Shown here: positions 47,998 to 56,067 of the stretch, piece after piece
Position numbering within the stretch: position 1 is the stretch's first letter
Layout of the letters: each line of letters begins with the position of its first letter
Assembly: GCF_004683965.1 (NCBI RefSeq)
Contig: NZ_CP038436.1
Coordinates: 1,736,001 to 1,800,000 of the forward strand
Reading direction: 5' to 3'
DNA from: Nocardioides seonyuensis
GTDB taxonomy: Bacteria; Actinomycetota; Actinomycetes; Propionibacteriales; Nocardioidaceae
Length of the DNA: 64,000 nt
The notes under the pieces: generated by a model
Told to the model about the DNA's origin: nothing
The model's input: only the letters and a program-made list of their open reading frames with translations
The model's database searches: none
Program-made: the position numbers and the translations under genes

Positions 47998-48504
47998 TCA
48001 CCCAGCGTGCTTGGTCACGAGCCCGGTGGCGATGTCGTACACGAGGCCGACGGCTGGGGTGGCCAGGACGCCGAGCGAGTTCAGCAGGGCCACGTCGTGC
48101 TGCACCGCGAGGACGGGGTCGTCCACGTGCAGACCGCCCACCTCAGAGGCCTCCACGCCGGCGAAGTCAGCGAGCAGGCGAGCGTGCTCGGGTCCGGCGA
48201 GGCGACTCAGGCCGCAGTCGGTGTGGTGCATGAGGACGACCTGGAAGTTGGTGCTCATGTCCTCTACGGCGGCCACCGTCCCCAGGACGAGCAGGCTCCG
48301 GATCGCGTCGGAGGTGACGCGCCCACCGGGGTTGCGGAGTACGACGGCGTCGCCGAGCTCGAGCCCGAGGACGTGTGCCGGGTCCACGCGGTGGTCGGCG
48401 CAGGTGAGGACGACGGTGCGGAGGCTGGGGACGAGGGAGTCGTCGTGGTCCGCGAGGGCGCTGGACGCAGCGACGTTCCTGTTCAGCAGGGTTTCGATGC
48501 TCAT
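47998..48504 (-). CDS. Beta-class carbonic anhydrase
   Basis: A 168-residue enzyme that interconverts CO2 and bicarbonate. The zinc ligands are seen in VLTCADHRVDP (Cys, with the Asp-Arg dyad) and in MHHTDCGLSRL (His and Cys, H-x-x-C). The length fits the small bacterial type. Its ATG overlaps the stop of the DJ-1/PfpI gene upstream by 4 bp, so the two are co-translated, an unusual pairing. Cytosolic. Confidence 0.92.
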   Translation of the reverse strand: MSIETLLNRNVAASSALADHDDSLVPSLRTVVLTCADHRVDPAHVLGLELGDAVVLRNPGGRVTSDAIRSLLVLGTVAAVEDMSTNFQVVLMHHTDCGLSRLAGPEHARLLADFAGVEASEVGGLHVDDPVLAVQHDVALLNSLGVLATPAVGLVYDIATGLVTKHAG

Positions 48505-49202
48505 GGCGCCACCACCATGCCCTGAGCCGCCGTCGAGAAGGGCGGTCGGCCAGTGGTCATCCGTTCGAGCAACGGGCCGTCCTCGTAGGCGCGCAGCAGC
48601 TCCTTCTCGGCAGCCGGTACGTCGTCCAGCGAGGCCCTGAGCATGGCGGGCGGAGCCGGGAAGTACTCGATGCCCAGCTGCACCAGCCGCGCGACATCGT
48701 CACCTGCGACCAGGCTGGCCAGGAAGAGGCCGGCATCGATGCTCGCGGAGACCCCGGCACCCGTCACCACCGAGCCGTCGCGATGGAAACGTTCCTCCAC
48801 CACCTCGACCCCGTAGGCGGCGATACGGTCCCGCCAGCCCCAGTTCGTGGTGACGCTCCGCCCGCCGAGCACTCCGGCGGCTGCGAGGAGGGCCACGCCG
48901 TTGCAGATCCCGACCGTCCACGTCGCGGTCGAGTGCATGCGGGCGAGCCACTCGACCAGGTCGGGGTCGCGCAATGCCGCGACAACCCCGGGACCGCCGG
49001 GCACATAGAGGATGTCGGTCTCCGCCACCTCGTCGCAGCGGCGGTAGGCGGGCAGGCCGAGGCGACGGGTGTCGGCCGCGACCAGGCCTTCCTTCGCCGC
49101 CACCAGCTCGACCTCGATGCCCGGCACGTTCGCCAGCACCTCGTAGCCGCCCACCACATCGAGGGCTGTGAACCCGTCGAACAAGAGCATCGACATCCGC
49201 AT
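48501..49202 (-). CDS. DJ-1/PfpI-family protein
   Basis: A 233-residue glutamine-amidotransferase-like protein: MSMLLFDGFTALDVVGGYEVL at the start, DILYVPGGPGVV, and the nucleophile elbow VGICNGVALLAAAGVLGG with Cys near 100; Glu in the first helix region (GYEVL) completes the usual Glu-Cys pair. Members include isonitrile hydratase-like enzymes and chaperones. It is coupled to the carbonic anhydrase and divergent from a GlxA-type regulator that carries the same fold as its sensor, so the regulator likely controls this operon. Confidence 0.9.
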   Translation of the reverse strand: MRMSMLLFDGFTALDVVGGYEVLANVPGIEVELVAAKEGLVAADTRRLGLPAYRRCDEVAETDILYVPGGPGVVAALRDPDLVEWLARMHSTATWTVGICNGVALLAAAGVLGGRSVTTNWGWRDRIAAYGVEVVEERFHRDGSVVTGAGVSASIDAGLFLASLVAGDDVARLVQLGIEYFPAPPAMLRASLDDVPAAEKELLRAYEDGPLLERMTTGRPPFSTAAQGMVVAP

Positions 49203-49301
49203 GCGACCTTCTCCTTCGTCCTCCCGGCCACGCGGCCGGTGGTCTCATCCTTCGCCGCAGGGGCGGACGCGCACCAGTGGCGGGATCGCCTCCTACCGGG
49301 C

Positions 49302-49307
49302 TAATCT
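49302..49307 (+). promoter_or_regulatory. Leaderless-type -10 box (TAATCT) of the GlxA-type regulator
   Basis: TAATCT ends 6 nt before the GTG at 49314. Confidence 0.55.
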
Positions 49308-49313
49308 CGCCAG

Positions 49314-50321
49314 GTGACCGACGACGTGCTCCGGGTCGGAGTCCTGCTGTACGACGGGTGCTTCGCCGCCGAGGCCATGTCCGTGATGGACATGCTCACC
49401 GTGGCCAACCGAGTGGCGCAGTTCAGCGGCCAGCCCGAGCGGTTCGCCGTGAGCGCCGTCGGGGTCGACGCGGGCCCGGTGTCGACGTCAGGGGGCACGG
49501 CGATCCATGCCCGGCGGATCAGCTATGCCCTCGACCTGCTCGTCGTGCCCGGCTTCGACTTCGGGCCAGGCCAGGGTGGCGTTCCCGACGACCTCGCGTG
49601 CTGGCGACGAGAGGTGGGTGTGCTGCGACGCGCGAGCGAGCGCGGCGTGCCGGTCGCCTCGATCTGTGTGGGTGCCTTCCTGCTGGGTGCCGCCGGGCTC
49701 CTCGACGGGCGCAGGGCCACCACGGCATGGCTGGTCGCCGACGAGCTCGCGCGCCGCCACCCCCTCGCCACCGTCGAGGCCGCCGCCGTACTGGTCGAGG
49801 ACGGTCCGGTCACCACGACCGGCGCCTTCAGCGCCTCCTCCGACCTCGCCCTGCACCTCGCCCGGCTCCACGCCGGCCCGGACATCGCGCGGGCCACCGC
49901 CCGACTAACCCTGACGCGGACCGACCGCAGCTCGCAGTCGCCGTACGTCGACGAGTCGCTCGCCCGGCGGTCACGAGGCGCCTTCTCGACCGCCGTGCGA
50001 GCCCACCTCCTGGACCGGATCGACGAGGCCTACGACCTCGCGGCGTTGGCAGCGCACTTCCACGTGAGCACGCGCACGCTGCTGCGGCGGTTCCGGGCGG
50101 AGACCAACCAGACGCCCCTCGACTTCATCCAGTCGGCTCGGATCGGGCGCGCCAAGCGGCTGCTGGAGACGACGGACCTCGGGGTGGCGGAGGTTTCCGC
50201 AGCGGTCGGCTACCTGGACCCCGCGTCGTTCCGGCGTCTCTTCGCCTCGCACGTCGGCATGAGTCCGTCCCACTACCGCCGCAGCTTCAGCGATGTGACC
50301 GGCCGCAACCTAGTGTATTGA
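49314..50321 (+). CDS. GlxA-type AraC regulator with DJ-1/PfpI sensor domain
   Basis: A 335-residue regulator. Residues about 5-190 are a DJ-1/PfpI domain (VGVLLYDGCFAAEAMSVMD ... VASICVGAFLLGAAGLLDG, Cys near 121), residues about 215-325 an AraC DNA-binding domain with both helix-turn-helices (DLAALAAHFHVSTRTLLRRF and VAEVSAAVGYLDPASFRRLFASHVGMSPSHYRR). GlxA-type proteins act as transcriptional activators. The leaderless GTG start has TAATCT at 6 nt. It is divergent from the DJ-1/carbonic anhydrase operon (111-bp gap). Confidence 0.93.
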   Translation: MTDDVLRVGVLLYDGCFAAEAMSVMDMLTVANRVAQFSGQPERFAVSAVGVDAGPVSTSGGTAIHARRISYALDLLVVPGFDFGPGQGGVPDDLACWRREVGVLRRASERGVPVASICVGAFLLGAAGLLDGRRATTAWLVADELARRHPLATVEAAAVLVEDGPVTTTGAFSASSDLALHLARLHAGPDIARATARLTLTRTDRSSQSPYVDESLARRSRGAFSTAVRAHLLDRIDEAYDLAALAAHFHVSTRTLLRRFRAETNQTPLDFIQSARIGRAKRLLETTDLGVAEVSAAVGYLDPASFRRLFASHVGMSPSHYRRSFSDVTGRNLVY

Positions 50322-50345
50322 CGCTGACGGCCATGCGCACTACAA

Positions 50346-50361
50346 TCGAACACACGAGCGA
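50346..50361. promoter_or_regulatory. Degenerate SOS-box-like sequence before the 13E12 gene
   Basis: TCGAAC-ACAC-GAGCGA keeps the left half of the actinobacterial LexA box (TCGAAC-N4-GTTCGA), but the right half has two changes. It lies 120 bp before the HNH gene start. Confidence 0.3.
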
Positions 50362-50483
50362 ACTCGAATCTCGAGCTCGGGCCCAACCGGAGAGCCGATC
50401 GCACCCGGCTGAATCTTCCTTACTGAACTGGCCTCCACACCTGTTGTCGACGCGCCCTCCACAGGCGCGGAAGGGCCAACCCA

Positions 50484-51818
50484 GTGAGTATCTCCGCCAG
50501 CGACCCGCAGCACGGGTGGCGTGCACCGGGCACCGACCCGGTCGCCTCGCCTGTGGTGGCTGGTGTGCTGGCGCGGGTTGGCGAGGCGCTGGACGAGCTC
50601 GGCTCGCTATCGCTGGGCGCGCTGTCTGACCCGGATGTGATCCGGGTCTTGGAGGCGGCCACCTCGGCTGTCGGCCGGGTGACCGCGCAGGCTTGCCGGG
50701 TCTCAGCCGAGGCCGACCGGCGCCGGTTGGGTGACGAGATCGGCGCCCGCCACACCCATCAGTGGTGGGCACGCCGGACGCGGCTCACCCGCGGCGAGGC
50801 CGCACGGCTGGTCCGGTTGGGCCGGTCGTTCGAAGAGGACGTGCACGCGCCGGTCGGTGCCGCACTTGCGGCCGGTGACCTGCGGGTGGACCAGGCGCAG
50901 GTGATCGTCGCGGCAGTGGACTCCATCCCGGACGAGGTCGAGACCCCCGACGGCCAGGTCCGCCACATCGACGCCGACATCCGCGCCCAGGCCCGCGACC
51001 ACCTCCTGAAGGTCGCGGCCGACCACGACGCCAAGGTGCTGCGCCGGGTCGGCAAGCGCATCCTCGACGTCGTCGCCCCCGAGGTGGGTGAGGCGTTGGA
51101 GCAGCAGCTCCTCGAGCGCGAGGCACAGAACGCCGCCGCCACCGCCTTCTTGAAGCTCCACGACGACGGCCACGGCAAGACCTGGGGACGGTTCTCCCTT
51201 CCCGCCCACCAGGGCGCCGCACTCAAGCTCGCGTTGCACGCGATCGCCAACCCCGCCCGCCACGACCACGACGAGTTGAAGGACGCCAAGACCGGGGAAT
51301 GGCGACCCACCCCCCAACGTCTCGGGCAGGCGTTCGGCGAGTTCATCGAGCGCTACCCCGCCGACCAGCTCCCCCAGACCGCCGGCGTCAACGCCACCGT
51401 CGTGATCACCCTCGACCTCAAAGCCCTCCACACCGGCCTCGGTGCCGCCACCCTCGGCAACGGCGACCGGATCAGCGCCTCCACCGCCCGACGCCTCGCC
51501 TGTGAGGCCGGCATCATCCCCCTCGTCCTCGGTGGGAAATCGATGCCGCTCGACGTCGGACGGTCCAAGAGGTTCCACACCAGATACCAACGCATCGCGC
51601 TCACCGTGCGCGACAAGGGCTGCACCGCCGAAGGCTGCGACATGCCACCGGACGCCTGCCACGCCCACCACGACCTCGAATGGACCGCCGACCACGGCCC
51701 CACCAACGTCGACACCGGACGACTCCTGTGCCCGCACCACCACCGACGAGCCCACGACCCCCGCTACGAGACGCGCACCGGCCCCGACAACAAGGTCAGC
51801 TTCCACAGACGGACGTAG
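50484..51818 (+). CDS. 13E12-family DUF222/HNH endonuclease protein
   Basis: A 444-residue protein with an N-terminal DUF222 domain (about 30-330, helical, QAQVIVAAVDSIPDEV...) and a C-terminal HNH nuclease motif: GCTAEGCDMPPDACHAHHDLEW (Cys pair and first His), then TGRLLCPHHHRRAHDP. These 13E12-type proteins occur in many copies in actinobacterial genomes and behave like mobile or selfish nucleases; several in Mycobacterium tuberculosis are damage-inducible. GTG start. Its GC-rich codon use matches the neighbours, so transfer is not recent. Confidence 0.9.
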   Translation: MSISASDPQHGWRAPGTDPVASPVVAGVLARVGEALDELGSLSLGALSDPDVIRVLEAATSAVGRVTAQACRVSAEADRRRLGDEIGARHTHQWWARRTRLTRGEAARLVRLGRSFEEDVHAPVGAALAAGDLRVDQAQVIVAAVDSIPDEVETPDGQVRHIDADIRAQARDHLLKVAADHDAKVLRRVGKRILDVVAPEVGEALEQQLLEREAQNAAATAFLKLHDDGHGKTWGRFSLPAHQGAALKLALHAIANPARHDHDELKDAKTGEWRPTPQRLGQAFGEFIERYPADQLPQTAGVNATVVITLDLKALHTGLGAATLGNGDRISASTARRLACEAGIIPLVLGGKSMPLDVGRSKRFHTRYQRIALTVRDKGCTAEGCDMPPDACHAHHDLEWTADHGPTNVDTGRLLCPHHHRRAHDPRYETRTGPDNKVSFHRRT

Positions 51819-51866
51819 GCCGGACACGTGTGGCTGGCAAGCTCCCGCATCGCGGAGGAAGGCTGA

Positions 51867-52034
51867 CCCGACGAGTGGGCGACCAGTCTCCAGCAGCGCT
51901 TCGGATCACCCGAGCAGCTCATGGTTGCCTTCGGCTATCCGCGCGAGCGAGCGGACTTCTTGGTTGTCCACGACGCGGCCATGGTCACGGTCGTGGAGTG
52001 TCCGTTGCCCGACGCGTGGGTAGTCCCTGGGTGA
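51867..52034 (+). other. Open 55-codon stretch, possible gene remnant
   Basis: Between stops at 51864 and 52032 the frame reads like protein (DEWATSLQQRFGSPEQLMVAFGYPRER, then a hydrophobic strand FLVVHDAAMVTVVECPLP). There is no start codon near its beginning; the first is an internal ATG at about 51921. It may be the end of a lost gene. The rest of 51819-52061 shows nothing. Confidence 0.35.
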
Positions 52035-52061
52035 TCCCCGAAGATCCCTTCCAGGAACCAC

Positions 52062-54086
52062 TCAGAGGGCGGCAACCACCCGCGTCGCCTGGTCGATCGC
52101 CCGCTTGGCGTCCAGCTCGGCGGCGACGTCGGCCCCGCCGATGAGGTGGATCCCCTGGTAGTCGGGTGAGCCGAGGTCGTCGTACACGCTCCGCACCGAC
52201 TCCTGGCCTGCACACACGACGACGGTGTCGCACTCGATGACGCGGGACTCACCGTCGATGGTGACGTGCATCCCGGCGTCGTCGATGCGGTCGTAGCTCG
52301 CCCCGCTGACCTGCACCACGCCGCTCTGCTTGAGCACAGCGCGGTGCGCCCAGCCCGACGTCTTGCCGAGGCCGATGCCGATCGGCGTGGTCTTGCGCTG
52401 GACCAGCGTCACCTCGCGGGCGGACTCGCGCGGCTTGCGCTCGGCCAGGCCGCCGCGGTGCAGCGACGGGTCGCCGACGCCCCAGTGGTCCATCCACTCC
52501 TCGGTGGTCTCCGGCGTGTGGGTCAGCCAGACGGAGACGTCGACGCCGATCCCGCCGGCGCCGATCACCGCGACCCGCTGGCCCGGCACGGCGCGGCCGC
52601 TGAGCACGTCGGCGTACGACACCACGCTCGGGTGGTCGATGCCGTCGATCGCCGGGATGCGCGGCTCGACCCCGGTGGCGACGACCACCTCGTCGTACGA
52701 CGCCAGCTCGGCTGCAGTGGCGGGGGTCGAGAGGCGCACGTCGACGCCGAGCACCTCCAGGCGTCGGCCGAAGTAGCGCAGCGTCTCGGCGAAGTCCTCC
52801 TTGCCGGGGACCTCCATCGCGAGCCGGAACTGGCCGCCGATCTCGTGGGACTTCTCGAAGAGGGTGACCTCGAAACCGCGCTCGGCCGCTGAGGTTGCGG
52901 CAGCGAGACCAGCCGGCCCGGCTCCGACCACCGCAACACTGCGCTTGCGCAGCGTCGGCATCAGCACCAGCTCGGTCTCGTGGCAGGCCCGCGGGTTGAC
53001 CAGGCAGGAGGCCCGCTTGTTCTGGAAGACGTGGTCGAGGCAGGCCTGGTTGCAGGCGATGCAGGTGTTGATCTCGTCGGCGCGCTCGTCCATCGCCTTC
53101 GCCACGAACGCCGGGTCGGCGAGCAGCGGGCGGGCCATCGAGACGAGGTCGGCGTCACCGGAGGCGAGGATCTCCTCGGCGATCTCGGGGGTGTTGATGC
53201 GGTTGGACGCGCAGACGGGGATGTCCACGACCTCGCGCAGCCGCGCGGTGTGGGAGCGCCAGGCCGCGCGCGGGACCTGCGTGATGATCGTGGGGACCCG
53301 CGCCTCGTGCCAGCCGATGCCGGTGTTGAAGACGGTCACGCCGGCGGCCTGCAGGTGCAGCGCGAGCTCGACGGTCTCCTCCCAGGTCTGGCCGTCCTCG
53401 ACGAGGTCGAGCAGCGAGATGCGGTAGACGATCGGGAAGTCGTCACCGACGAGCTCGCGCGAGCGGCGCACGACCTCGACGGGGAAGTGCATGCGGCGAG
53501 CGGTCGAGCCGCCCCACTGGTCGTCGCGGTCGTTGGTGCGCGCGGCCAGGAACTGGTTGATCAGGTAGCCCTCGGACCCCATGATCTCGACCGCGTCATA
53601 GCCCGCCCGGCGCGCCAGCGCGACCGACTTCGCGAAGGCGGTGGCGGTCGCATCGACCTCCTTGCTCGACATCGCGCTCGGCCTGAAGGGCGTGATCGGC
53701 GACTTCTTGTCCGACGCGCTCTGCGAGAGCGGGTGGTAGCCGTAGCGGCCGGCGTGGAGCACCTGCAGCGCGATGGCACCGCCCTCGTCGTGCACCGCGT
53801 CGGTGATCCGCTCGTGCCGCTTCGCGTGGAGGCGGTTGGTCATCTCGGAGGCGAACGGCTTGAGCCAGCCGCGCTTGGTGGGTGCGTAGCCGCCGGTGAT
53901 GATCAGGCCCACCCCGCCGCGAGCGCGCTCGGCGAAGAACTCCGCCAGCTTGCCGATGTCCCACGGGTGGTCCTCGAGGCCGGTGTGCATCGAGCCCATC
54001 ACCACGCGGTTGCGCAGGACCAGTCGGTCGCTGCCGGCGCCGAGCGTCAGCGGCGAGAGCAGGTGGGGGTAGAGGGGGTGCGTCAT
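52062..54086 (-). CDS. fadH: 2,4-dienoyl-CoA reductase-like NADH:flavin oxidoreductase
   Basis: A 674-residue FMN/FeS/FAD enzyme of the old-yellow-enzyme plus disulfide-reductase architecture. The N-terminal TIM barrel (1-350, RNRVVMGSMHTGLEDHPW ... GSEGYLINQFLAARTNDRDD) is followed by the 4Fe-4S cysteines (C-x2-C-x3-C-x11-C near 345-365) and the FAD- and NAD-binding domain (VAVVGAGPAGLAAATSAAERGFEVTLFE near 387). It probably reduces unsaturated acyl-CoA or another enone. The ATG at 54086 overlaps the PadR stop (4 bp), so the regulator and enzyme are translated together. Confidence 0.92.
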   Translation of the reverse strand: MTHPLYPHLLSPLTLGAGSDRLVLRNRVVMGSMHTGLEDHPWDIGKLAEFFAERARGGVGLIITGGYAPTKRGWLKPFASEMTNRLHAKRHERITDAVHDEGGAIALQVLHAGRYGYHPLSQSASDKKSPITPFRPSAMSSKEVDATATAFAKSVALARRAGYDAVEIMGSEGYLINQFLAARTNDRDDQWGGSTARRMHFPVEVVRRSRELVGDDFPIVYRISLLDLVEDGQTWEETVELALHLQAAGVTVFNTGIGWHEARVPTIITQVPRAAWRSHTARLREVVDIPVCASNRINTPEIAEEILASGDADLVSMARPLLADPAFVAKAMDERADEINTCIACNQACLDHVFQNKRASCLVNPRACHETELVLMPTLRKRSVAVVGAGPAGLAAATSAAERGFEVTLFEKSHEIGGQFRLAMEVPGKEDFAETLRYFGRRLEVLGVDVRLSTPATAAELASYDEVVVATGVEPRIPAIDGIDHPSVVSYADVLSGRAVPGQRVAVIGAGGIGVDVSVWLTHTPETTEEWMDHWGVGDPSLHRGGLAERKPRESAREVTLVQRKTTPIGIGLGKTSGWAHRAVLKQSGVVQVSGASYDRIDDAGMHVTIDGESRVIECDTVVVCAGQESVRSVYDDLGSPDYQGIHLIGGADVAAELDAKRAIDQATRVVAAL

Positions 54087-54625
54087 CGTGGTGCCTCTCC
54101 GTGGGCCTTGAGGTAGTCGGTGGTCCAGTCGATCCAGAACTGCTCGAGCCGCACCCCGCCGCGCAGCACCAGCCACCGGTCGAGGGCGGCGCCGGTCAGG
54201 CCTGCGGGGTCGGGGAACTGCTCGCGCTCGAGCTGCTCGTAGTGCGTGAGCCGGGTCGCGTGGTCGGCCCGCGCCTGCGCGAGGTTGCGCAGCACGGCCG
54301 CGCGGTCGCCGTACGACGCCCCGCGCAGCTTGACGGCCGTCTCGCTGCGGAACTCCTCCAGCGTCATGGGCGCGGCGAGCCACTCGCGCAGCACCGCACG
54401 GCCGGTCGCCGAGGGCGTGTGGACGCGCTTGTCGGGGCGGCCCTCCTGGGCGACGGTCTCGACCTCGACCCAGCCGTCGGCCTCCATGCGGGCCAGGACG
54501 CGGTAGATCTGCTGGTGGCTGGCCTGCCAGAAGAAGCCGAGCGTGCGCTCGAAGCGGCGCGCCAGCTCGAGCCCGGAGCCGGGCTTCTCGCTGAGCGCCA
54601 CGAGGAGTGCGTGCTCGAGGGCCAT
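54083..54625 (-). CDS. PadR-family transcriptional regulator
   Basis: A 180-residue PadR repressor (subfamily s2). The N-terminal winged helix (MALEHALLVALSEKPGSGLELARRFERTLGFFWQASHQQIYRVLARMEADGWVE) is followed by a helical C-terminal dimerisation domain ending LEQFWIDWTTDYLKAHGE. The ATG at 54625 is preferred over one 27 bp upstream because the family starts here. It overlaps the reductase start by 4 bp. A perfect palindrome at 54648-54661, just upstream, is its likely operator. Confidence 0.92.
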   Translation of the reverse strand: MALEHALLVALSEKPGSGLELARRFERTLGFFWQASHQQIYRVLARMEADGWVEVETVAQEGRPDKRVHTPSATGRAVLREWLAAPMTLEEFRSETAVKLRGASYGDRAAVLRNLAQARADHATRLTHYEQLEREQFPDPAGLTGAALDRWLVLRGGVRLEQFWIDWTTDYLKAHGEAPR

Positions 54626-54647
54626 GACGGAGACCGTCGCACACCTA

Positions 54648-54661
54648 TGCAACTAGTTGCA
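54648..54661. promoter_or_regulatory. Palindromic PadR-type operator
   Basis: TGCAACTAGTTGCA is a perfect 14-bp palindrome 22 bp upstream of the PadR start and about 90 bp before the divergent secreted protein. PadR s2 operators are typically dyads of this size. Confidence 0.65.
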
Positions 54662-54752
54662 AGCCTCTCGTGAAACACGTGACCGACGCCTCAAGTCGCC
54701 CGCGATCGGGTCGATGGTGGGAGGGACCTCCCTCTCGGACCCAGGAGCCACC

Positions 54753-55472
54753 ATGAAGAGACTGCTCGCCGTCCTCGCCACCGCCACGCTGCTGGTGCAG
54801 CTCGGCACCACCTCCGCCAGCGCCGCCAAGCCGGTGCGCAGCTCGGCCATCCAGTGGATGGGCCACTCCTGGTGGCCCCGCAGCGTCGGCGGGGCGCCGG
54901 GCCCCTCGGGCCTCTGGTCGCCGGCCAACGCGACCGTCGACGCGGAGGGTCGCGTGCACCTGCGGATCACCCGCGACAGGAAGGGGCGCCTCGTCCAGGG
55001 CGAGCTCGACACCATGGACAACGGCTGGGGCTACGGCACCTACCGCTGGGAGGTGGCCAGCGACCTCACCGCGATGCACCCCGAGGTGGTGCTGGGGCTG
55101 TTCACCTACGGCGCCGACCCGGCCTACGGCCACCGCGAGATCGACATCGAGGCCTCCGGCTGGGGCAGGACGCCGATCACCTGGGACTACACGACCTGGG
55201 CCAACGGCCACAACCCGGTCTCGCGCACGCCGGTCGTGCCTGGCCGCAGCACCCACCAGTTCGAGTGGGCGCCCGACCGCATCACGTGGACGAGCTGGGA
55301 CGCCACCGGCGCCCTCCTCGCCACCCGCACCGTCGCCGGCGCGGACGTGCCGGTGCCGTACGACGAGAGCATCGGCATGAACCTGTGGGTGTGCGGCTGC
55401 ACCTCGGAGTGGAGGAAGACGCCCGCGACGGAGGTCGTGATCGACCGCTTCTCATTCACGCCCGCCGGCTGA
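54753..55472 (+). CDS. Secreted GH16-like glucanase/lectin-fold protein
   Basis: A 239-residue exported protein. Signal peptide MKRLLAVLATATLLVQLGTTSASA with a cleavage site after ASA. The concanavalin-type fold shows NGWGYGTYRWEVAS and the GH16 catalytic motif H-R-E-I-D-I-E-A-S (E-x-D-x-E). It probably hydrolyses a beta-glucan or galactan outside the cell. The ATG at 54753 is preceded by AGGAG at 6 nt. Divergent from the PadR gene. Confidence 0.88.
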   Translation: MKRLLAVLATATLLVQLGTTSASAAKPVRSSAIQWMGHSWWPRSVGGAPGPSGLWSPANATVDAEGRVHLRITRDRKGRLVQGELDTMDNGWGYGTYRWEVASDLTAMHPEVVLGLFTYGADPAYGHREIDIEASGWGRTPITWDYTTWANGHNPVSRTPVVPGRSTHQFEWAPDRITWTSWDATGALLATRTVAGADVPVPYDESIGMNLWVCGCTSEWRKTPATEVVIDRFSFTPAG

Positions 55473-55489
55473 TCACGGGTCTAGGCCGA

Positions 55490-55972
55490 TCACAGCACCC
55501 CGACGCCCGGGATCTCCTCGAAGACGAGCTGGGTCTCGGTGTGCCGGACCACCGGGTGCACGTTGAGGTGCTCGAGCACCAAATCGCGCAGCTGCTGGGT
55601 CGAGGAGACGGCCACGTGGATGAGGTAGTCGTCCTCGCCACCCACGTGCAGGATCCGCAGCGCCCCCGGCACCTTCGCGAGGACTTCGTGGAAGCTCGCG
55701 ACGTGGTCGCGGTTGTGACTGCCGAGCCGGACCTTGACCACTGCCTGGATCGGGAACCCGAGGGCGGCGAGGTCGACGTCGGCGTGGACGCCGCGGATGA
55801 CGCCGCGCTCGCGCAGGGACCTCACCCGCTGCAGGCAGGTCGACTCGGCGATGCCCAGCCGCTTGGCCAGCGCGGCGTTGGTGATGCGGCCGTCCTCCGC
55901 GAACTCGGTCAGCAGCCGCCGGTCAAGGGCGTCGAGCGGCGCAGGATCGACGGGCGAGGACGATGCCGACAC
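55490..55972 (-). CDS. Lrp/AsnC-family transcriptional regulator
   Basis: A 160-residue regulator with an N-terminal helix-turn-helix (LDALDRRLLTEFAEDGRITNAALAKRLGIAESTCLQRVRSLRERGVI) and an RAM ligand-binding domain (LGFPIQAVVKVRL ... GGEDDYLIHVAV). The Lrp family senses amino acids. It is divergent from a PLP-dependent C-S lyase, so it probably controls amino-acid use there. A partial palindrome sits in the 95-bp gap. Confidence 0.92.
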   Translation of the reverse strand: MSASSSPVDPAPLDALDRRLLTEFAEDGRITNAALAKRLGIAESTCLQRVRSLRERGVIRGVHADVDLAALGFPIQAVVKVRLGSHNRDHVASFHEVLAKVPGALRILHVGGEDDYLIHVAVSSTQQLRDLVLEHLNVHPVVRHTETQLVFEEIPGVGVL

Positions 55973-55991
55973 GGCGTTGGCTCCATGATCT

Positions 55992-56007
55992 TCGGCTTGA
56001 AGGCCGA
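55992..56007. promoter_or_regulatory. Partial palindrome between the Lrp and lyase genes
   Basis: TCGGCTTGAAGGCCGA has perfect 5-bp outer arms and an imperfect centre. It lies 20 bp from the Lrp start and is a candidate Lrp operator. Confidence 0.35.
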
Positions 56008-56067
56008 TCAGAGGGTGATTCTTCAGCCAGTGTTGCCGACGACCGTGGATTCCGCCACCGTGACGGC

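Noticed and set aside
48501-52034. A recent mobile island around the 13E12 gene
   Set aside because: No integrase, transposase, direct repeats or change in base composition at its borders.
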